64,000 nt of DNA from Moesziomyces globuligerus (Eukaryota; Basidiomycota; Ustilaginomycetes; Ustilaginales; Ustilaginaceae). The notes under the pieces are model-generated. The model saw nothing but the letters and a program-made list of their open reading frames with translations. It searched no databases and was not told the DNA's origin. Position 1 is the stretch's first letter; every line of letters begins with the position of its first letter. Both the position numbers and the translations under genes were made by a program. Below, in pieces: positions 53,868 through 64,000 of the stretch. The DNA lies in contig JARVLF010000018.1 of NCBI GenBank assembly GCA_030849465.1, positions 372,001-436,000 on the forward strand, in the 5' to 3' direction.

Positions 53868-56654
53868 CTACAGATCGAGCTTCATGTCGCCGAGGTCGGA
53901 GAACGAGGCGGTGGACTGGTGCTCTTCGCTATTGATGAGCTGCATGGGCGACTGGGCCTCGGACGGCTGGAGCTCGGGCCAGCTTCCCTCGTGTACTCTG
54001 CCTCTGCCGGTCTTGTGGCGCGAGCGTCCGCGCCAGTGCTCCTCGTGCGCATCGTGCGCGACGCGCGAGCTGTGGCTGCGCCCGCGTCGGCTGAGCTCCT
54101 TATCCTCCTCGCCGCTCTCGTGCTCCTCCTCCTCGATCGGGTCCACCGACGAACGCCGTGGCAGTCCCGTCCTCTGATCAAAGCCCTCCAGCCAGGCTGC
54201 CAGTGCCGGCGTGCCTGCCGATGGCTCGTGCGACCCCGAGCTCGAGTGCGACATGGGCAGACTGTTCTGGTGCATCTGCATCGATCGCTGCCCCGCACCC
54301 GACTGCGCCGGGGGCTGCGTGTCAATCGGCATGCCCAGGCTCAGGAGATTCATCGCGCTAAAGTCTTGCGGCGCCTGCTGCTGCCCAGTATGGTGCTGCT
54401 GGCCCATATGCTGCTGTTGCTGTTGCTGCTGTTGTTGCTGGTGCTGCGGCTGCTGCGCCATATCGGGATACATGGGCGCACCGAGGGCGGGCGCGTTGCC
54501 TGCCTGATCGAAGAATGCATGCATCATACCGAGACCCTGCTGCGGATCCGTCGTCGGTGGCGCCTGCATACCCGACGCAGCGAGCGCCTGGTGCGATCGC
54601 GCGAGCTCGGCCTCGAGGAAGCCGATGCGTCCCATCTGCATGTCGAGGAACTGCTGCAGGTGGCGGATGTACTCGACACTCTTGCGCAGGATGATGCCCT
54701 TGTTCGGCTTGGCCTGGGCCGCTGCGAGCGCCGCACTGTTGGCGTGCACGGGCGCGAGCGCAGCGGCGTACGCCTCGGTCGACGACTTTGGCAGCGACGC
54801 TTGGCCGTCAGGCCCGCCGGGCATTGCCTCTCCCTTGGCCACCGCCGCTGCCGCTGCTGCCAGCGCCGCCTTGGCCGCCAGCGCAGGCGCAAATGTACCG
54901 CTGTTGCCGCCTTGCGTCGACGTCGCGATGGCATCTAGCAGCATCGCCTCTGGCAACAGCGTGGCGAGTTCGGTGATCTTTTCGTTGATGTTGTCGCGTC
55001 TGCGTCGCTCGACGGCGTTGTGCGACTCGCGACGCTTGCGGCGCTTCTCGGCGAGCTTCTTGGCCTCGGCCTCGCTCTTGGCACCCGTCCCCGTCGGAGC
55101 CAAGTCATCATCGTCATCGCCGCCGTCGTCCTCATCGTCCTCGTCGCCCGGCTGCGCCTCCTCCGCACTGACCGTCTTGTCCATCTTGGCCGCCTCGGCC
55201 TTGATGTCCCTGGCGAGCTTCTCGCGCGAGCCTCGCGACGCAACCTTGCCCGCCCTTGCCTTTGCCGACGCCGACTTGGCTTCGCTCGCTTCGGACGTAT
55301 CACTGGAACGTCCTGACAGCTCCCGCACCACCGCGCTGCTCCTGCCGGCCTGATCAGAGACACCACCGAGGTCGGGTACGCTGGTCAGGGCCGACGCGCC
55401 TTGCGCTTGTGTGTACGGAGGGAAGAGGAATGGGTTGAACGACTGATTGGCGTGGTCGCCATTGGCGCCTTTGGCCTGCATTTGGCTGGCCGCCGAGGAC
55501 ACGGGAGGCGTCTGCAGATTCAGATGCGCCATGCTGGTGTGGAAGTTATGCGAGGTCGGGAGCGACGAAGATACGGACGCGGTGCCGCTGGCCTGCGGCT
55601 GCGCGGAGCTCGTCTGAGACGCCGCCCACTGCGCCGGGTCGTTGAAGTTGACGTGCAGGTTGGACTGGCTCGAGCCGTCGGTGCCGAACAAGCTCCAGCG
55701 ATGAGTCTGAGCCTGAAAGCTGGACGACAAGCCCATATTGGAGCTGGACGCTACGGCACCGGAGGCGGTGGAAGCGCTGCGAGTCGGGGCAGGAGGGGCG
55801 GGGCTGGGCTGCAAGTTGCCTGCGAGCGCCGCAGGTCCGATGGTGGCCCGACGACCCACCCTGGCCCTGGACGACGGCGCCTTTCCCACACCGCCCCTCT
55901 CTGTGGAGGGCGAGCGGTCGGCGGCGCGGCGTTCGGCGCTGGCAGCGACACGGGTGCGGCTTCGGCTTAAGCTGCGTGCGGTCTTGGAGCGGTTTGTCGA
56001 GGAAGCGTTGCTGGTGGAGCGATGATGGCGTGAGCCTGTGGTCTGGGGCAGACTGCCCACGGTGGTACCGAGCGAACTTGGCGAGATGACGCTGGTGGCT
56101 ATTGTCGAGGTCGTGTCGCCGTGAGAACCGTCAGGCGAGTCGCCTTCGTCCATTGAAGAAGTTTCCTTGCCCAGCCTGCTGAGCGCCTCGTGCGTCGGGC
56201 GGACGGTGCCAAAGGTGCGCGACTGCAGTCCAAACATGTCGAGGGACGAGGTATGCGGAATGTTGACGTACGACTCTCCGAACGCCTGCTCGCTCGCGGG
56301 CTCTGCTGCTGCGTGGGCGTTGGTTGTCGAGGTGTGCTGCTGGTTATGATTGAGGTCGTTTGCGTTGGGGACGGAGGTGGGCGCGGGAGAGAACTGGTTC
56401 CAGAGGTCATCGTTGAGCAGTATATCGGTGTCGATGAAGCTGCTCGGCAGACCGTTGGAGCCGAAGGGACCGAAGAAGCTGTTGACGTGCGCAGATGAAT
56501 TGGTGGGAGGCTGACTGGTGACGACTGCGTTGCTCGGACCGAGGGCGGTAGCTGCCAAGTTGCCGGAAGCGCCGGGGGCGAAGCCCTGCTGGCGCTTCTT
56601 GGGCATCATGATGTCGATGGCTTGCGGGCCCGACGCTTCCACGGATGCAGGCAT
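53868..56654 (-). CDS. bHLH transcription factor with expanded loop
   Basis: ATG 56652-56654 (MPASVEASGPQAIDIM), 928 residues, one exon. The basic region and helix 1 lie at about 533-565: RRESHNAVERRRRDNINEKI then TELATLLPE, with H-E-R residues for E-box (CANNTG, class B CACGTG type) contact. Helix 2 is at about 650-685 (NKGIILRKSVEYIRHLQQFL), running into a leucine-zipper-like helix (GRIGFLEAELARS). This resembles USF/MITF-type factors, but the loop holds about 85 extra residues rich in Ala/Gly. The N-terminal half is Ser/Thr/Asn-rich and disordered with a basic patch; a Glu/Asp block (DEDDEDDGGDDDDD) precedes the basic region. A polyglutamine/His tract (about 737-765) follows the zipper. 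Target genes and family name are unknown. It has a 3-kb upstream region. Confidence 0.88.
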   Translation of the reverse strand: MPASVEASGPQAIDIMMPKKRQQGFAPGASGNLAATALGPSNAVVTSQPPTNSSAHVNSFFGPFGSNGLPSSFIDTDILLNDDLWNQFSPAPTSVPNANDLNHNQQHTSTTNAHAAAEPASEQAFGESYVNIPHTSSLDMFGLQSRTFGTVRPTHEALSRLGKETSSMDEGDSPDGSHGDTTSTIATSVISPSSLGTTVGSLPQTTGSRHHRSTSNASSTNRSKTARSLSRSRTRVAASAERRAADRSPSTERGGVGKAPSSRARVGRRATIGPAALAGNLQPSPAPPAPTRSASTASGAVASSSNMGLSSSFQAQTHRWSLFGTDGSSQSNLHVNFNDPAQWAASQTSSAQPQASGTASVSSSLPTSHNFHTSMAHLNLQTPPVSSAASQMQAKGANGDHANQSFNPFLFPPYTQAQGASALTSVPDLGGVSDQAGRSSAVVRELSGRSSDTSEASEAKSASAKARAGKVASRGSREKLARDIKAEAAKMDKTVSAEEAQPGDEDDEDDGGDDDDDLAPTGTGAKSEAEAKKLAEKRRKRRESHNAVERRRRDNINEKITELATLLPEAMLLDAIATSTQGGNSGTFAPALAAKAALAAAAAAVAKGEAMPGGPDGQASLPKSSTEAYAAALAPVHANSAALAAAQAKPNKGIILRKSVEYIRHLQQFLDMQMGRIGFLEAELARSHQALAASGMQAPPTTDPQQGLGMMHAFFDQAGNAPALGAPMYPDMAQQPQHQQQQQQQQQQHMGQQHHTGQQQAPQDFSAMNLLSLGMPIDTQPPAQSGAGQRSMQMHQNSLPMSHSSSGSHEPSAGTPALAAWLEGFDQRTGLPRRSSVDPIEEEEHESGEEDKELSRRGRSHSSRVAHDAHEEHWRGRSRHKTGRGRVHEGSWPELQPSEAQSPMQLINSEEHQSTASFSDLGDMKLDL
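54397..54449 (-). repeat. Polyglutamine-encoding CAG/CAA tract in the bHLH gene
   Basis: Minus-strand CAG/CAA run encoding about 11 consecutive Gln, flanked by other Gln, His and Met codons, in the bHLH coding sequence. The mixed CAG/CAA use stabilises it relative to a pure repeat. Confidence 0.85.
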
Positions 56655-59600
56655 GGAAGGTGGCGGAGGGTAGCTACGACGATCGCAGCGACAAATGCAA
56701 CAGCGGCAGGTGACCCACGCCGAGACGCAGAGACGATGCTGCGATTCCGGCTAGAGGCAACGTCGATCGAGGTCGAGTAAAGGCACCGAGCGGGACCCGA
56801 AGAACGCAGGAGACCAGATGAAGATCACCGGGTGAAGTGTAGATGTGCTTCAGCTTGGCGAAGCTGGGAAAGAAGATTGGGTGAGCTCGATAGCCAGGAC
56901 GAGCAGGCAGAGGCAGACGGGTGGAAGACACTGGATCGACAGGAAAAGAGATTCGATAGTGGCCGGTCGCCGGTGTGCCGGTGGTTGGTGGTGGAGAGGT
57001 AAGCTTTAGGTGGAGAGCAAATAGGCGCACGAGTAAATGAGACCAGAAGGATGAAGAACAAGCGAAAGCGAGAAACGGAGATGAGGTCGAGAAAGGATGT
57101 GGTTGGCAATGAGGGACCGATGCGCGGGAGCCGGGGATGCCAAGATACGATGATATGAGCAGGAGCGGCGTCGAGCCGCGCGGGAGACTTTTACGGGCCG
57201 GGCTCGACTGGGCTGGGCTCGACTGGGCTGGGCTGGGGTTGGTATGGATGAATGAGCGAAGCGAGCGCGACGAGTCGGGGGCGGAGCGTGCCAGGCAAAA
57301 AGCTCAACGGATGTACGTACAGTAACTCACTCTGCGCTCCGCTCCAATGTTGAGGCGGGCGGGGGCGCGATGGACAGGCACGAGTGCAGCGCAGCCAGGC
57401 CGGATGCTCTCGAGTCTCCGCGTCGGCAAGTGCGAGCGCGCGTCCAGGGCGCTACAAAAGAGTGCAGCCGCCGCGGCTTTTTCTCGAGGGCGCCAGTGCG
57501 TCGCGGTGCAGCGGGGTGCAGAGCGAGAGAACAATGGCTGTGTGAGCTGGGAGCGGAAGTGTTGTGTGGGGGAGGCACGCGTGCGCTCATCCGGCAAGCC
57601 CAAGGCCCAGGGTCTGCCTGGGCCAAACACGGCAGAATCACAATGGCGATCCGAAAAAGCGCAGAGAGGCAGGAGGGAAGAGAGAGAAAAAAGCGAAAAA
57701 AGTGGGACGAGCTTGAGTTGGGCCTGACTGGTACCCGAGCCACATCAGAATGCGGGGAAGCCGAGCCGGGCGTCCAAGGAATCCAAGTCGCGCCTTGTAC
57801 GGTATCTGTCGGTTCAGCCGCGCTGCTCAAGTGCCTCGGATGCTCTCTCATTCCCTCCCACCCTCACTTGGCTCGGTGCCTTCCAGCGTGGCCCTGGCCC
57901 TGCCCTGGCCTGGCCACCGAGACAAAGCCAAGGGTCCGAGCTGTGAGACGTGATCATTGCAGACAGGTGACGCTCCTCTCCCCAGCCCCCCCCAAAAAAG
58001 CAACAAAACAGCCAGGCTCACCAAAAACGTCTGACGCGGACCGTGGACGAGGAGCCCGCTCGGTCATTTGTTGGCCAGTCAGGTCCGCTACTGCGAAGCC
58101 AGCTGCAGGGGAGCTCGCTACTCGATTTCCACTGGAGCGACCGACCGTGCAAGCTCCAGGCTGCCCAATTCAAACTCACACTTGCCGCGAAGCTCTCCCC
58201 AATCCATTTCTGGGTTGTTACCGGAGGCCCTGATGTCAAGCCCGGTTGCGGCCTTCTTCCAAGCCAAGCTTGTGGCCTCAGTTTGATTTCCTTAGACCTG
58301 CTGTGGGACGGAGGATGAGTTGCTGACATGCTCGAGCTTCGAGCCTCGAGGGCGTCTTCCTCCCACCTTCGCTTGCGCGCAAGCTCACAAGCTCACAGGC
58401 CAGCCAGACGGCCTTCGTGTGTGGGAGTTAGCTGCATGGAACAAGACCGCCAGGCCGGAGAGAAGCGGAAAATTTTGCTTCGCCTAAGCCTTTCACTCGT
58501 GGCAGCCACAGGGTTCGCCGTCTCTCTAGGCAAGCTTCGACGCTCGCCAATTCTTCCCGTGCGCTCCGGGCTGCACATACATGGCCATGCTCATAATCGG
58601 TGCGCACTTGACCTGCATTTACGAACGAAGCTTGAAGGCCATGGGGACTGTGAGCGAACCGTCATGCATCCGGGCGGCCGCCTTGCAGGTGCTGCTGCCC
58701 TTGCCTGGCGAATGATGCATCGGACTCATCCTGCTGCATACTTGCAAGATCCTTCTTGACATCTTCTCCCGACGATCGGCGCTCAAGAGCGGCCGTCTCG
58801 GCAGCAACGTGGGGTGCAGTCGGGTGCAGCCTGCATCCGAAAACGAACCTTTCGCTCGTGACCTCACAGAACCCGCCAGCCCAACCCAGTCGGAATTTTC
58901 CGAGCGCCCAATCACCAGCCTCGATTCGTCTCGCTCCGCCTCGCAACGTGACGTCTCAACGTCGTCCTCTGCCAGCATCCAGCATCGTGCAGCTCCGAGC
59001 CACCAAACTTCCAGAAGATCGACTCCTCTGCTCGAGTCATCGCATAAAGTAGGCCGATGCGGTCGAACAGGCCATCCCGTCGGCCAATTAAGTGCACCCT
59101 CTCGCCCAATAGATTCGATGTGATTTGAAAGACACGCCGCACCCTCCAGCCTGAGCCGTCGCCCTGGATCGCCACTGTGATTTCGGACGGTCCCGCTGAA
59201 CATCTTGCGGCCACACTGACGACGAGAGCCGATTCACGATTGGCGTCCCGCAATCGCTCAAGCTGACTCACAACTGATCCACCGCCCTCTCGGCTTCGAT
59301 CTCGCTCACACCACGATGAGTGGACACAGGGCACGGGCGTCGCAGTGCCATCGCCACCGACGGGCGTCGCAGCAGAAGCGGTGCTCGGGCGCGGGGCAGC
59401 CTGGGGTTGCGCTAGGTGATCTGGTCGACTTCATGAGATGAGCTTCTGAGCTAGGGCACGCTATTCAAACCCCTCGTCAGGTGGTCACGGTGCTTCTTCT
59501 TCCTTCCAAACCCTAGCTGCAGAGTGCGTGGCATCATGCACTCAGCCTTCGTCGCCAGCTATACTGTACGGCCGACTCACGAAAGCTGTGAGCTGTTCAC

Positions 59601-59669
59601 AGACTACTGCTACCGTCCAGACGAGACCGGCCGTGGCGTTGCGCGGCTCTGCCTCGCTCTTCGACCAGC
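56655..59669. other. 3.0-kb divergent intergenic region
   Basis: Between the bHLH gene (leftward) and the small charged orphan (rightward). None of the frames (for example plus 57370-58233 or 58328-58759) shows domain-like sequence. Features: two exact copies of a 15-nt unit at 57201-57230, A-rich patches near 57685-57700, and C8A6 near 57986. A long regulatory region would fit a transcription-factor gene, but nothing specific is recognised. Confidence 0.45.
57201..57230 (+). repeat. 15-nt direct repeat, two exact copies
   Basis: GGCTCGACTGGGCTG occurs at 57201-57215 and again at 57216-57230, followed by a partial copy. Located about 550 bp upstream of the bHLH start. Confidence 0.9.
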
Positions 59670-60407
59670 ATGTCTGAGCGACAAGCTGCTCAGAAGGCTT
59701 TGACGCTCGCTCCTTATGACACAAAGGAGCTCGTGCAAAGTTCGGGCCGCACGAGTGAGGAGAGCGGGAGCATTCCGCATGTCCAGCTGCAGACAAAGGA
59801 ACCGTCCGAGGAATTGTCTGGCGAACGTGCTCACAAGCCGACCTCCCGCGCCTCACAATCGGCGGAGCAATCTCCTAGCAGTTCCCGTCTCGAAGCTAGC
59901 GCATCTTCATCTTTGGCGACAGGAGAAGTCCCTGAGACAGAGGCACAAGTCTCAGAGAGTCGCGTAGTTCATGAGGTCAAAGACGCCGCGCAGCAAATCG
60001 CCCGGCACCCGTCGCCAAGGTCCGAGCGCTTGGAGATGCACAAGCAGCCGGCGATGCCGACAACATCGCCCGCCCCAGCAGAGAGCGCGGGAAGAGAAAG
60101 GCGCCGGCGCTCCTCGTCGCAGCAAGGCATCAGCTCCTCGACCCGAGAGGATATTGAGCCCGAATCGCGGGAAGACGACGAGCCTCATGGGAAAGACCGT
60201 GGCTCGACTGGCTCGACCGGGAAGCATCGACAGCAGAACGACGTCGAAACGGACATCTCGATCAAGCGGGTCAAGTCTGGCATCGCGCCGTGGATGACCC
60301 ACCGCCATAAGCGGGCCATCCGACGCAGCCTCGAGTCCGCCTCGCGATCCACTCTGGCTCCGTCTGACAGGCCGCCCAAGTCAGAGGCATCAGCCGAAGC
60401 TCGCTGA
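59670..60407 (+). CDS. Small charged disordered protein, unknown function
   Basis: ATG 59670 (MSERQAAQKALTLAPYDTKE) to TGA 60405-60407, 245 residues. No family recognised. It is hydrophilic and disordered, rich in Ser, Glu, Arg and Ala, with no hydrophobic segment or signal peptide. The C-terminal 60 residues are the least random part: DVETDISIKRVKSGIAPWMT then HRHKRAIRRSLESASRS, a basic, possibly nucleic-acid-binding helix. Codon third positions are less GC-biased than in the confident neighbours, so this could be a young gene, a fast-evolving one, or a chance frame. The start codon context (CCAGCATGTC) is acceptable. It lies head-to-tail before tof1, 481 bp apart. Confidence 0.45.
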   Translation: MSERQAAQKALTLAPYDTKELVQSSGRTSEESGSIPHVQLQTKEPSEELSGERAHKPTSRASQSAEQSPSSSRLEASASSSLATGEVPETEAQVSESRVVHEVKDAAQQIARHPSPRSERLEMHKQPAMPTTSPAPAESAGRERRRRSSSQQGISSSTREDIEPESREDDEPHGKDRGSTGSTGKHRQQNDVETDISIKRVKSGIAPWMTHRHKRAIRRSLESASRSTLAPSDRPPKSEASAEAR

Positions 60408-60888
60408 CGTCCTTCGAGACCATTCCATCGCATATGGCCTGCCGACCTCAATGAAGTTTTGCAAAAGCATCGTAGCTGGACGAGAGCAGGCTCTCGCTTT
60501 GCGGAAAGGCTGGACAGAGGCACGATCGCCAGTCGTCGCTGCTCAGCAGCAGGCCTCAAAATTGAGATTTGATTGTTAGCCGCTATGGCCGAACATTCGA
60601 ATTCTCCAAATTTCGCCCGACGCGTGCTCTGCGAGGCGCGCCGCGTTGAGTGGTGTTGGACTCGCGATTCACGCTTTTGACTCGCGGACATGAGGTTCTC
60701 AGCTCGTTCTGCAGCCTTGACCGTCTAACGACTCTCTTCCTCAGCACACGTCGCGCCTATCGCTTCCACCCACCGCACAGTCATTACCTGATCGATGCGC
60801 TGATCTGAGCACGAACACAAGCCGACAGCCTACCAAGTAGCCGCCACGGGAACCGCTCGTCGTCGCGAGTTGCAACCTCCTTACCACG
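60408..60888. promoter_or_regulatory. tof1 upstream region with one MCB-like site
   Basis: 481 bp between the charged orphan and tof1. It holds one ACGCGT (60621-60626), the core of the MluI cell-cycle box recognised by MBF-type factors, 263 bp before the tof1 ATG. A single hexamer in GC-rich DNA can occur by chance. Confidence 0.35.
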
Positions 60889-63800
60889 ATGGCCACGGCG
60901 GACGAGTACTGGTCCGACGACCTCGAGGGCGACGAAGGCTTTCTCACCGACGCGAGCGAAGATGGCTATGCCTCCAGCCGTGGTGGACATGCCGAAGACT
61001 ACGACGATGCCGACGCTCCCGACAAGGAAGAGATCCGGGATGCCGCACGCGATCTGTGCATGCAGATCGGCCAGTACGAGTACAGCGAAGAGACGAGCAG
61101 CACCGATCCCGACGCGGTCTACAACCGCTGGATTCCTGGTCCTCGTGCCTTGAACGCCCTGCGCTCGTTGCGTAAGCTCTGGAAGCTGGACGACGAGGAT
61201 CCGACGCGCAAAGTCGCGCGCGCGTTCGCCGACAACGAGGTGCTCGAGGTGTACATCGTGCCTGCGCTGCTGGAGAGTGCAGGCAAGGGCAGGGAGGGCG
61301 ATGCCATCGCTCTGGCGTGTACCGATCTGCTGACCGCCATGACATGGCCGTTTGACAGCATCGCCGAACTCCGCGACCAAGAGAAGCAAGGGTTCGAGTC
61401 GGAGGAACTGCGCGAAATCACCAAGCTCGACAAGAAGCTCATAGATTACAAGTCGGTCATCCTGCGCAGCCAGTCGCTCGACAAGAAGCACGACGTGCTC
61501 GGAGTCGTCATGCGCTACCTCCTACTCCCGAACCTTGCTACCAAGCAGCACCAACGCTCGAGCCTCGTGACCGCGATCACCGGCATGTGCCTTCATCTCT
61601 TCCGCAACCTGCTCGCCATCCGCGATCCCATCACGACCAGTCTCAGCAGTGTCGCTCAGCTGTCCAACGCCAATCTGCAGAGCAAACTCGTCAAGACCAT
61701 GCACCACCATCACATCCTCGACACGTTGCTGATGCTCGCGAGCAGCGCAGAAGATGCCAACTTCAACGCCTGGAACGCCGTCACATCCGAGTGCATCTTT
61801 CACATCTTTGTCGGCACACGCGTCAAGGAAATCGCCGAGGTCTCCACGGTGGCGAACGCAGGCGCTTCCAATCACGCCAACTTCCACGGAGCGAGCGGCA
61901 GCACCGACAACGGTGCCACAGGTAGCGCATCCGCTGCAGGCGGCGCACGGGCGAGCTCGGCATTGGCCGATAGTCTGGCAGCGGAAGCCAAGATGAAGCA
62001 AGCAACGGCGACGGGCAAGGTGCCCACGCGCCACTCGCGGTTCGGCACGACGATCAATTTTGTCGGACCGGATGGCGAGCGCCGAGTGGCGCGCAACCAG
62101 GCGGCGCTGGTCAAGTCTGTGGCACAGTTGGCCGATGAGGCGCTGCACAAGGGCAAGCGAAGGGCGCAGCGCCGCAAAGACGCACAGGAGCGCGGAGCGC
62201 CGAAGCTCAAGTCGGGCTGGACGCCAGAGGCGGCCGTCTTGCTTCAGGAGTGGGCGGATACTTTTGTCCAGGCGGGCTTCGAGCCACTGGCCAAGTCGAT
62301 CCTCAAGGACATCCGCTCGGAGCGCGACAAGCTCGGCGACCTCGACGTGGCGCGCATCCGCATCATGCAGCTCGGCAGCTTCTTCCTCGACTACTTCCTC
62401 TCGCGCCGCGCTGCCGCCGCCGCCAAGTCCAAGCGAACAGAAAAAAACACGACGACAACGGCAGAGCCACAAGAGCCACAGGACCAGCAAGGTAGCGGAG
62501 GAGAGGAGTGGCCGTTTGAGCTGGTAGCGCAGTGGCTCGAGCCGTGGGCGTTCCGCATGGTGCTGGTGCGTACGCTGCAGGCGCAGGAGGCGCGGTCGTG
62601 GCTCGAGTTCAATGCGGCGGTGCAGCTGTGGATCGTACTTCTGCGGTTGGTGGACGAGCTGGCGAGCAGCAAGATCGAGACGGAGCGCGAGGTGGCGGAA
62701 GGTCTGCAGGCCGAGTTCTACTACATGGCCGAGACGCTCGATGCGTGCCATGCGATCGTACGCGCGTATTCGGCGCAGAGCTTCGCGTTCCTCGAGACGA
62801 TCATCACGTTTGCGTACGTCATGCCCAAGATGCTCGAACGCTATGCATCCAACCGGGACCACATGTACGTGCAGGCCAAGAAGCACGTGCGTCGTTCGCG
62901 GCAGGACGGCGATCTCGACGCGGCCGAGGACGAGGCGAGGCAGATCAAGGAGCAGCTAGCCGAGACGCGCAGCGAGCGCGAGTTCCGCTTCGCCGACTTC
63001 CAGCGCAAGCTGGCCACCAAGCAGCTGGCCAAGGCGTGCATCGACTATCTGGCGCGGTGGCAGGATTTCGACGATGCCGACGACCAGCTCAACCGGCTCG
63101 TCACCGTGATGCACCGCGTGGCGATCAAGGCCAACGACTACCGCCAATTCTTCCTTGCCGCCCACCGCGCCGCGCTGCGCAAGGTGCTCAGCGGCGACGG
63201 CATCCGTGTGCTCGAAGCGCGTGCTCCTACCTCGGCGCCGAACCTGCGGAAGCTGATGGACTACATCCTGCGCAAGTTCAGCAAGCTCACGCCGGAAGAG
63301 CAGGCGATCTACGACGAGGGCAAGCGGCCGCCGCGACCGGTCAAGCCGCCGAGGATGCCCGCCGAGATTGCGGTGCGGCCGGGGATGGCGCCCGAAGAGC
63401 AGATCGGAGTGGCGGTGGGACTGCTGCTCAAAAAGGAAAAGATGCAGGCGGTGCTGTGGGTCAAGTCGGCGCTCGAGATGGCCAGCGCAACGCGCACCGA
63501 GCTTGTGCTGCGCCACGAGGAGGACGAAGCGCGCCGCCTTGCTACGACTTCGGCCATCGAGGACGACGAGAGCTCGGCAGCGTTGCTGGGCGAGTTGGAG
63601 AAGCAGAACGAGTCGGTGGTGGAGCGATTCCAGCCGTTCGAGCTTGCGTACCGGGGCAACGACGAGCTGCGCACGGATGCCTCGCTGCTGCCGGAGCTCA
63701 AGCTGCTGTGCAGGCTGGTGGGGCTGGAGGCGAACGACGCCGAGGTGGTGCACTGGCGCTGGACGGTGCCGAAGGAGATTCTGCCTGCGCATCTGGATGC

Positions 63801-64000
63801 AAAGATCGAGACGATCGAGCGATACATCCGCGAGCCGCTGGACACGCACGGCCGAGAGCTCGGTGCGCTGGTGATGCGCGTGCGCAAGCCACGCGTAGGA
63901 GGTGAACAGGACGACCAACTCAATGCGACCGATCTGCCGGCCGGATGGAACGGATACGACAGCGACTCGGAGGACGAGGGCGACTACTTTGACCGGGCGC
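60889..64000 (+). CDS. tof1: Tof1/Swi1 (Timeless) replication-fork protection protein, 3'-truncated by window
   Basis: ATG 60889 ([20 protein letters not shown]); the frame stays open to the window end, so about 1037 residues are visible and the C-terminus is missing. Tof1/Swi1 with Csm3/Swi3 stabilises stalled forks, supports checkpoint signalling through Mrc1, and acts at fork barriers. The Timeless N-terminal domain is clear: [106 protein letters not shown]. Then come a Ser/Ala/Gly-rich insert (about 325-385) and a basic block ([17 protein letters not shown]). A second helical part follows ([59 protein letters not shown]). Acidic N-terminus. No intron needed in the visible part. Confidence 0.93.
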   Translation, partial: MATADEYWSDDLEGDEGFLTDASEDGYASSRGGHAEDYDDADAPDKEEIRDAARDLCMQIGQYEYSEETSSTDPDAVYNRWIPGPRALNALRSLRKLWKLDDEDPTRKVARAFADNEVLEVYIVPALLESAGKGREGDAIALACTDLLTAMTWPFDSIAELRDQEKQGFESEELREITKLDKKLIDYKSVILRSQSLDKKHDVLGVVMRYLLLPNLATKQHQRSSLVTAITGMCLHLFRNLLAIRDPITTSLSSVAQLSNANLQSKLVKTMHHHHILDTLLMLASSAEDANFNAWNAVTSECIFHIFVGTRVKEIAEVSTVANAGASNHANFHGASGSTDNGATGSASAAGGARASSALADSLAAEAKMKQATATGKVPTRHSRFGTTINFVGPDGERRVARNQAALVKSVAQLADEALHKGKRRAQRRKDAQERGAPKLKSGWTPEAAVLLQEWADTFVQAGFEPLAKSILKDIRSERDKLGDLDVARIRIMQLGSFFLDYFLSRRAAAAAKSKRTEKNTTTTAEPQEPQDQQGSGGEEWPFELVAQWLEPWAFRMVLVRTLQAQEARSWLEFNAAVQLWIVLLRLVDELASSKIETEREVAEGLQAEFYYMAETLDACHAIVRAYSAQSFAFLETIITFAYVMPKMLERYASNRDHMYVQAKKHVRRSRQDGDLDAAEDEARQIKEQLAETRSEREFRFADFQRKLATKQLAKACIDYLARWQDFDDADDQLNRLVTVMHRVAIKANDYRQFFLAAHRAALRKVLSGDGIRVLEARAPTSAPNLRKLMDYILRKFSKLTPEEQAIYDEGKRPPRPVKPPRMPAEIAVRPGMAPEEQIGVAVGLLLKKEKMQAVLWVKSALEMASATRTELVLRHEEDEARRLATTSAIEDDESSAALLGELEKQNESVVERFQPFELAYRGNDELRTDASLLPELKLLCRLVGLEANDAEVVHWRWTVPKEILPAHLDAKIETIERYIREPLDTHGRELGALVMRVRKPRVGGEQDDQLNATDLPAGWNGYDSDSEDEGDYFDRA

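Noticed and set aside
57370..58759. Plus-strand frames of 287 and 143 residues upstream of the charged orphan
   Set aside because: No domain, Trp/Cys/Arg-rich text; the region is better explained as upstream sequence of the bHLH gene.
61387..61400. GGTTCGAGTC, a tRNA B-box-like string
   Set aside because: It lies inside the well-supported tof1 coding sequence and no cloverleaf or A box can be seen around it.
1..64000. Secondary-metabolite or effector gene cluster
   Set aside because: No polyketide or non-ribosomal synthetase, P450 or series of secreted small proteins is present; genes are dispersed housekeeping functions.

Overview
The window reads as nuclear DNA of a basidiomycete smut fungus (Ustilaginomycotina, most likely Ustilaginales). 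Genes are GC-rich and mostly intronless. The few introns are short with textbook GTAAGT/GTACGT-type donors, several with a CTGAC-like branch point. Proteins carry long Ser/Ala/Pro-rich disordered stretches, and the gene set is eukaryotic housekeeping (Nop9, Urb2, Ctf8, Tof1/Timeless, Mis18, Dcp1, UVRAG/Vps38, a DNAJC11-like protein). I cannot name the species. I recognise no tRNA, rRNA, transposon, CRISPR array or virus-derived element.

Layout, left to right. 1-13 kb: the 3' end of nop9, a disordered protein of unknown function, a spliced 54-residue membrane protein, a 2124-residue protein with HYDIN/CEP192-like ASH/MSP folds, and ctf8. 13-24 kb: urb2, divergent from a mitochondrial bL36 gene, then a Tim17-family-like membrane protein and a UVRAG/Vps38 subunit of PI3-kinase complex II. 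24-28 kb: a 3.9-kb gene-poor stretch leading to a bacterial-type mannose-1-phosphate guanylyltransferase. 30-40 kb: a second disordered orphan, PAPS reductase and guanine deaminase. 40-50 kb: a probable Mediator Med5 subunit, the DNAJC11-like J-protein, a vacuolar amino-acid transporter of the Avt3/Avt4 group and a mitochondrial Ahp1/Prx5-type peroxiredoxin. 50-64 kb: a Mis18-domain protein, Dcp1, a bHLH transcription factor, a small charged orphan and the 5' part of tof1/swi1, which runs off the end.

Genes are packed as convergent and divergent pairs. Seven convergent pairs have stop codons 32-218 bp apart, and an eighth is 528 bp apart. Divergent pairs share regions from 320 bp (urb2/bL36m) to several kb. 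There is no operon-like logic or biosynthetic cluster. Themes recur by chance or weak clustering: ribosome biogenesis (nop9, urb2, bL36m), chromosome maintenance (ctf8, mis18, tof1) and mitochondrial proteins (bL36m, DNAJC11-like, peroxiredoxin, possibly the Tim17-like protein).

The items most worth a second look are the actinobacterial-looking ManC fused to a fungal disordered/coiled-coil N-terminus, the giant ASH-domain protein in a lineage without cilia, the metazoan-style trimerization tail of Dcp1 split by an intron, the bL36m microexon that encodes only three residues, and the cluster of four GATA-factor sites upstream of guanine deaminase. Genes whose protein depends on splicing, worked out here by hand, are the 54-residue protein, bL36m, ManC, the peroxiredoxin and Dcp1.
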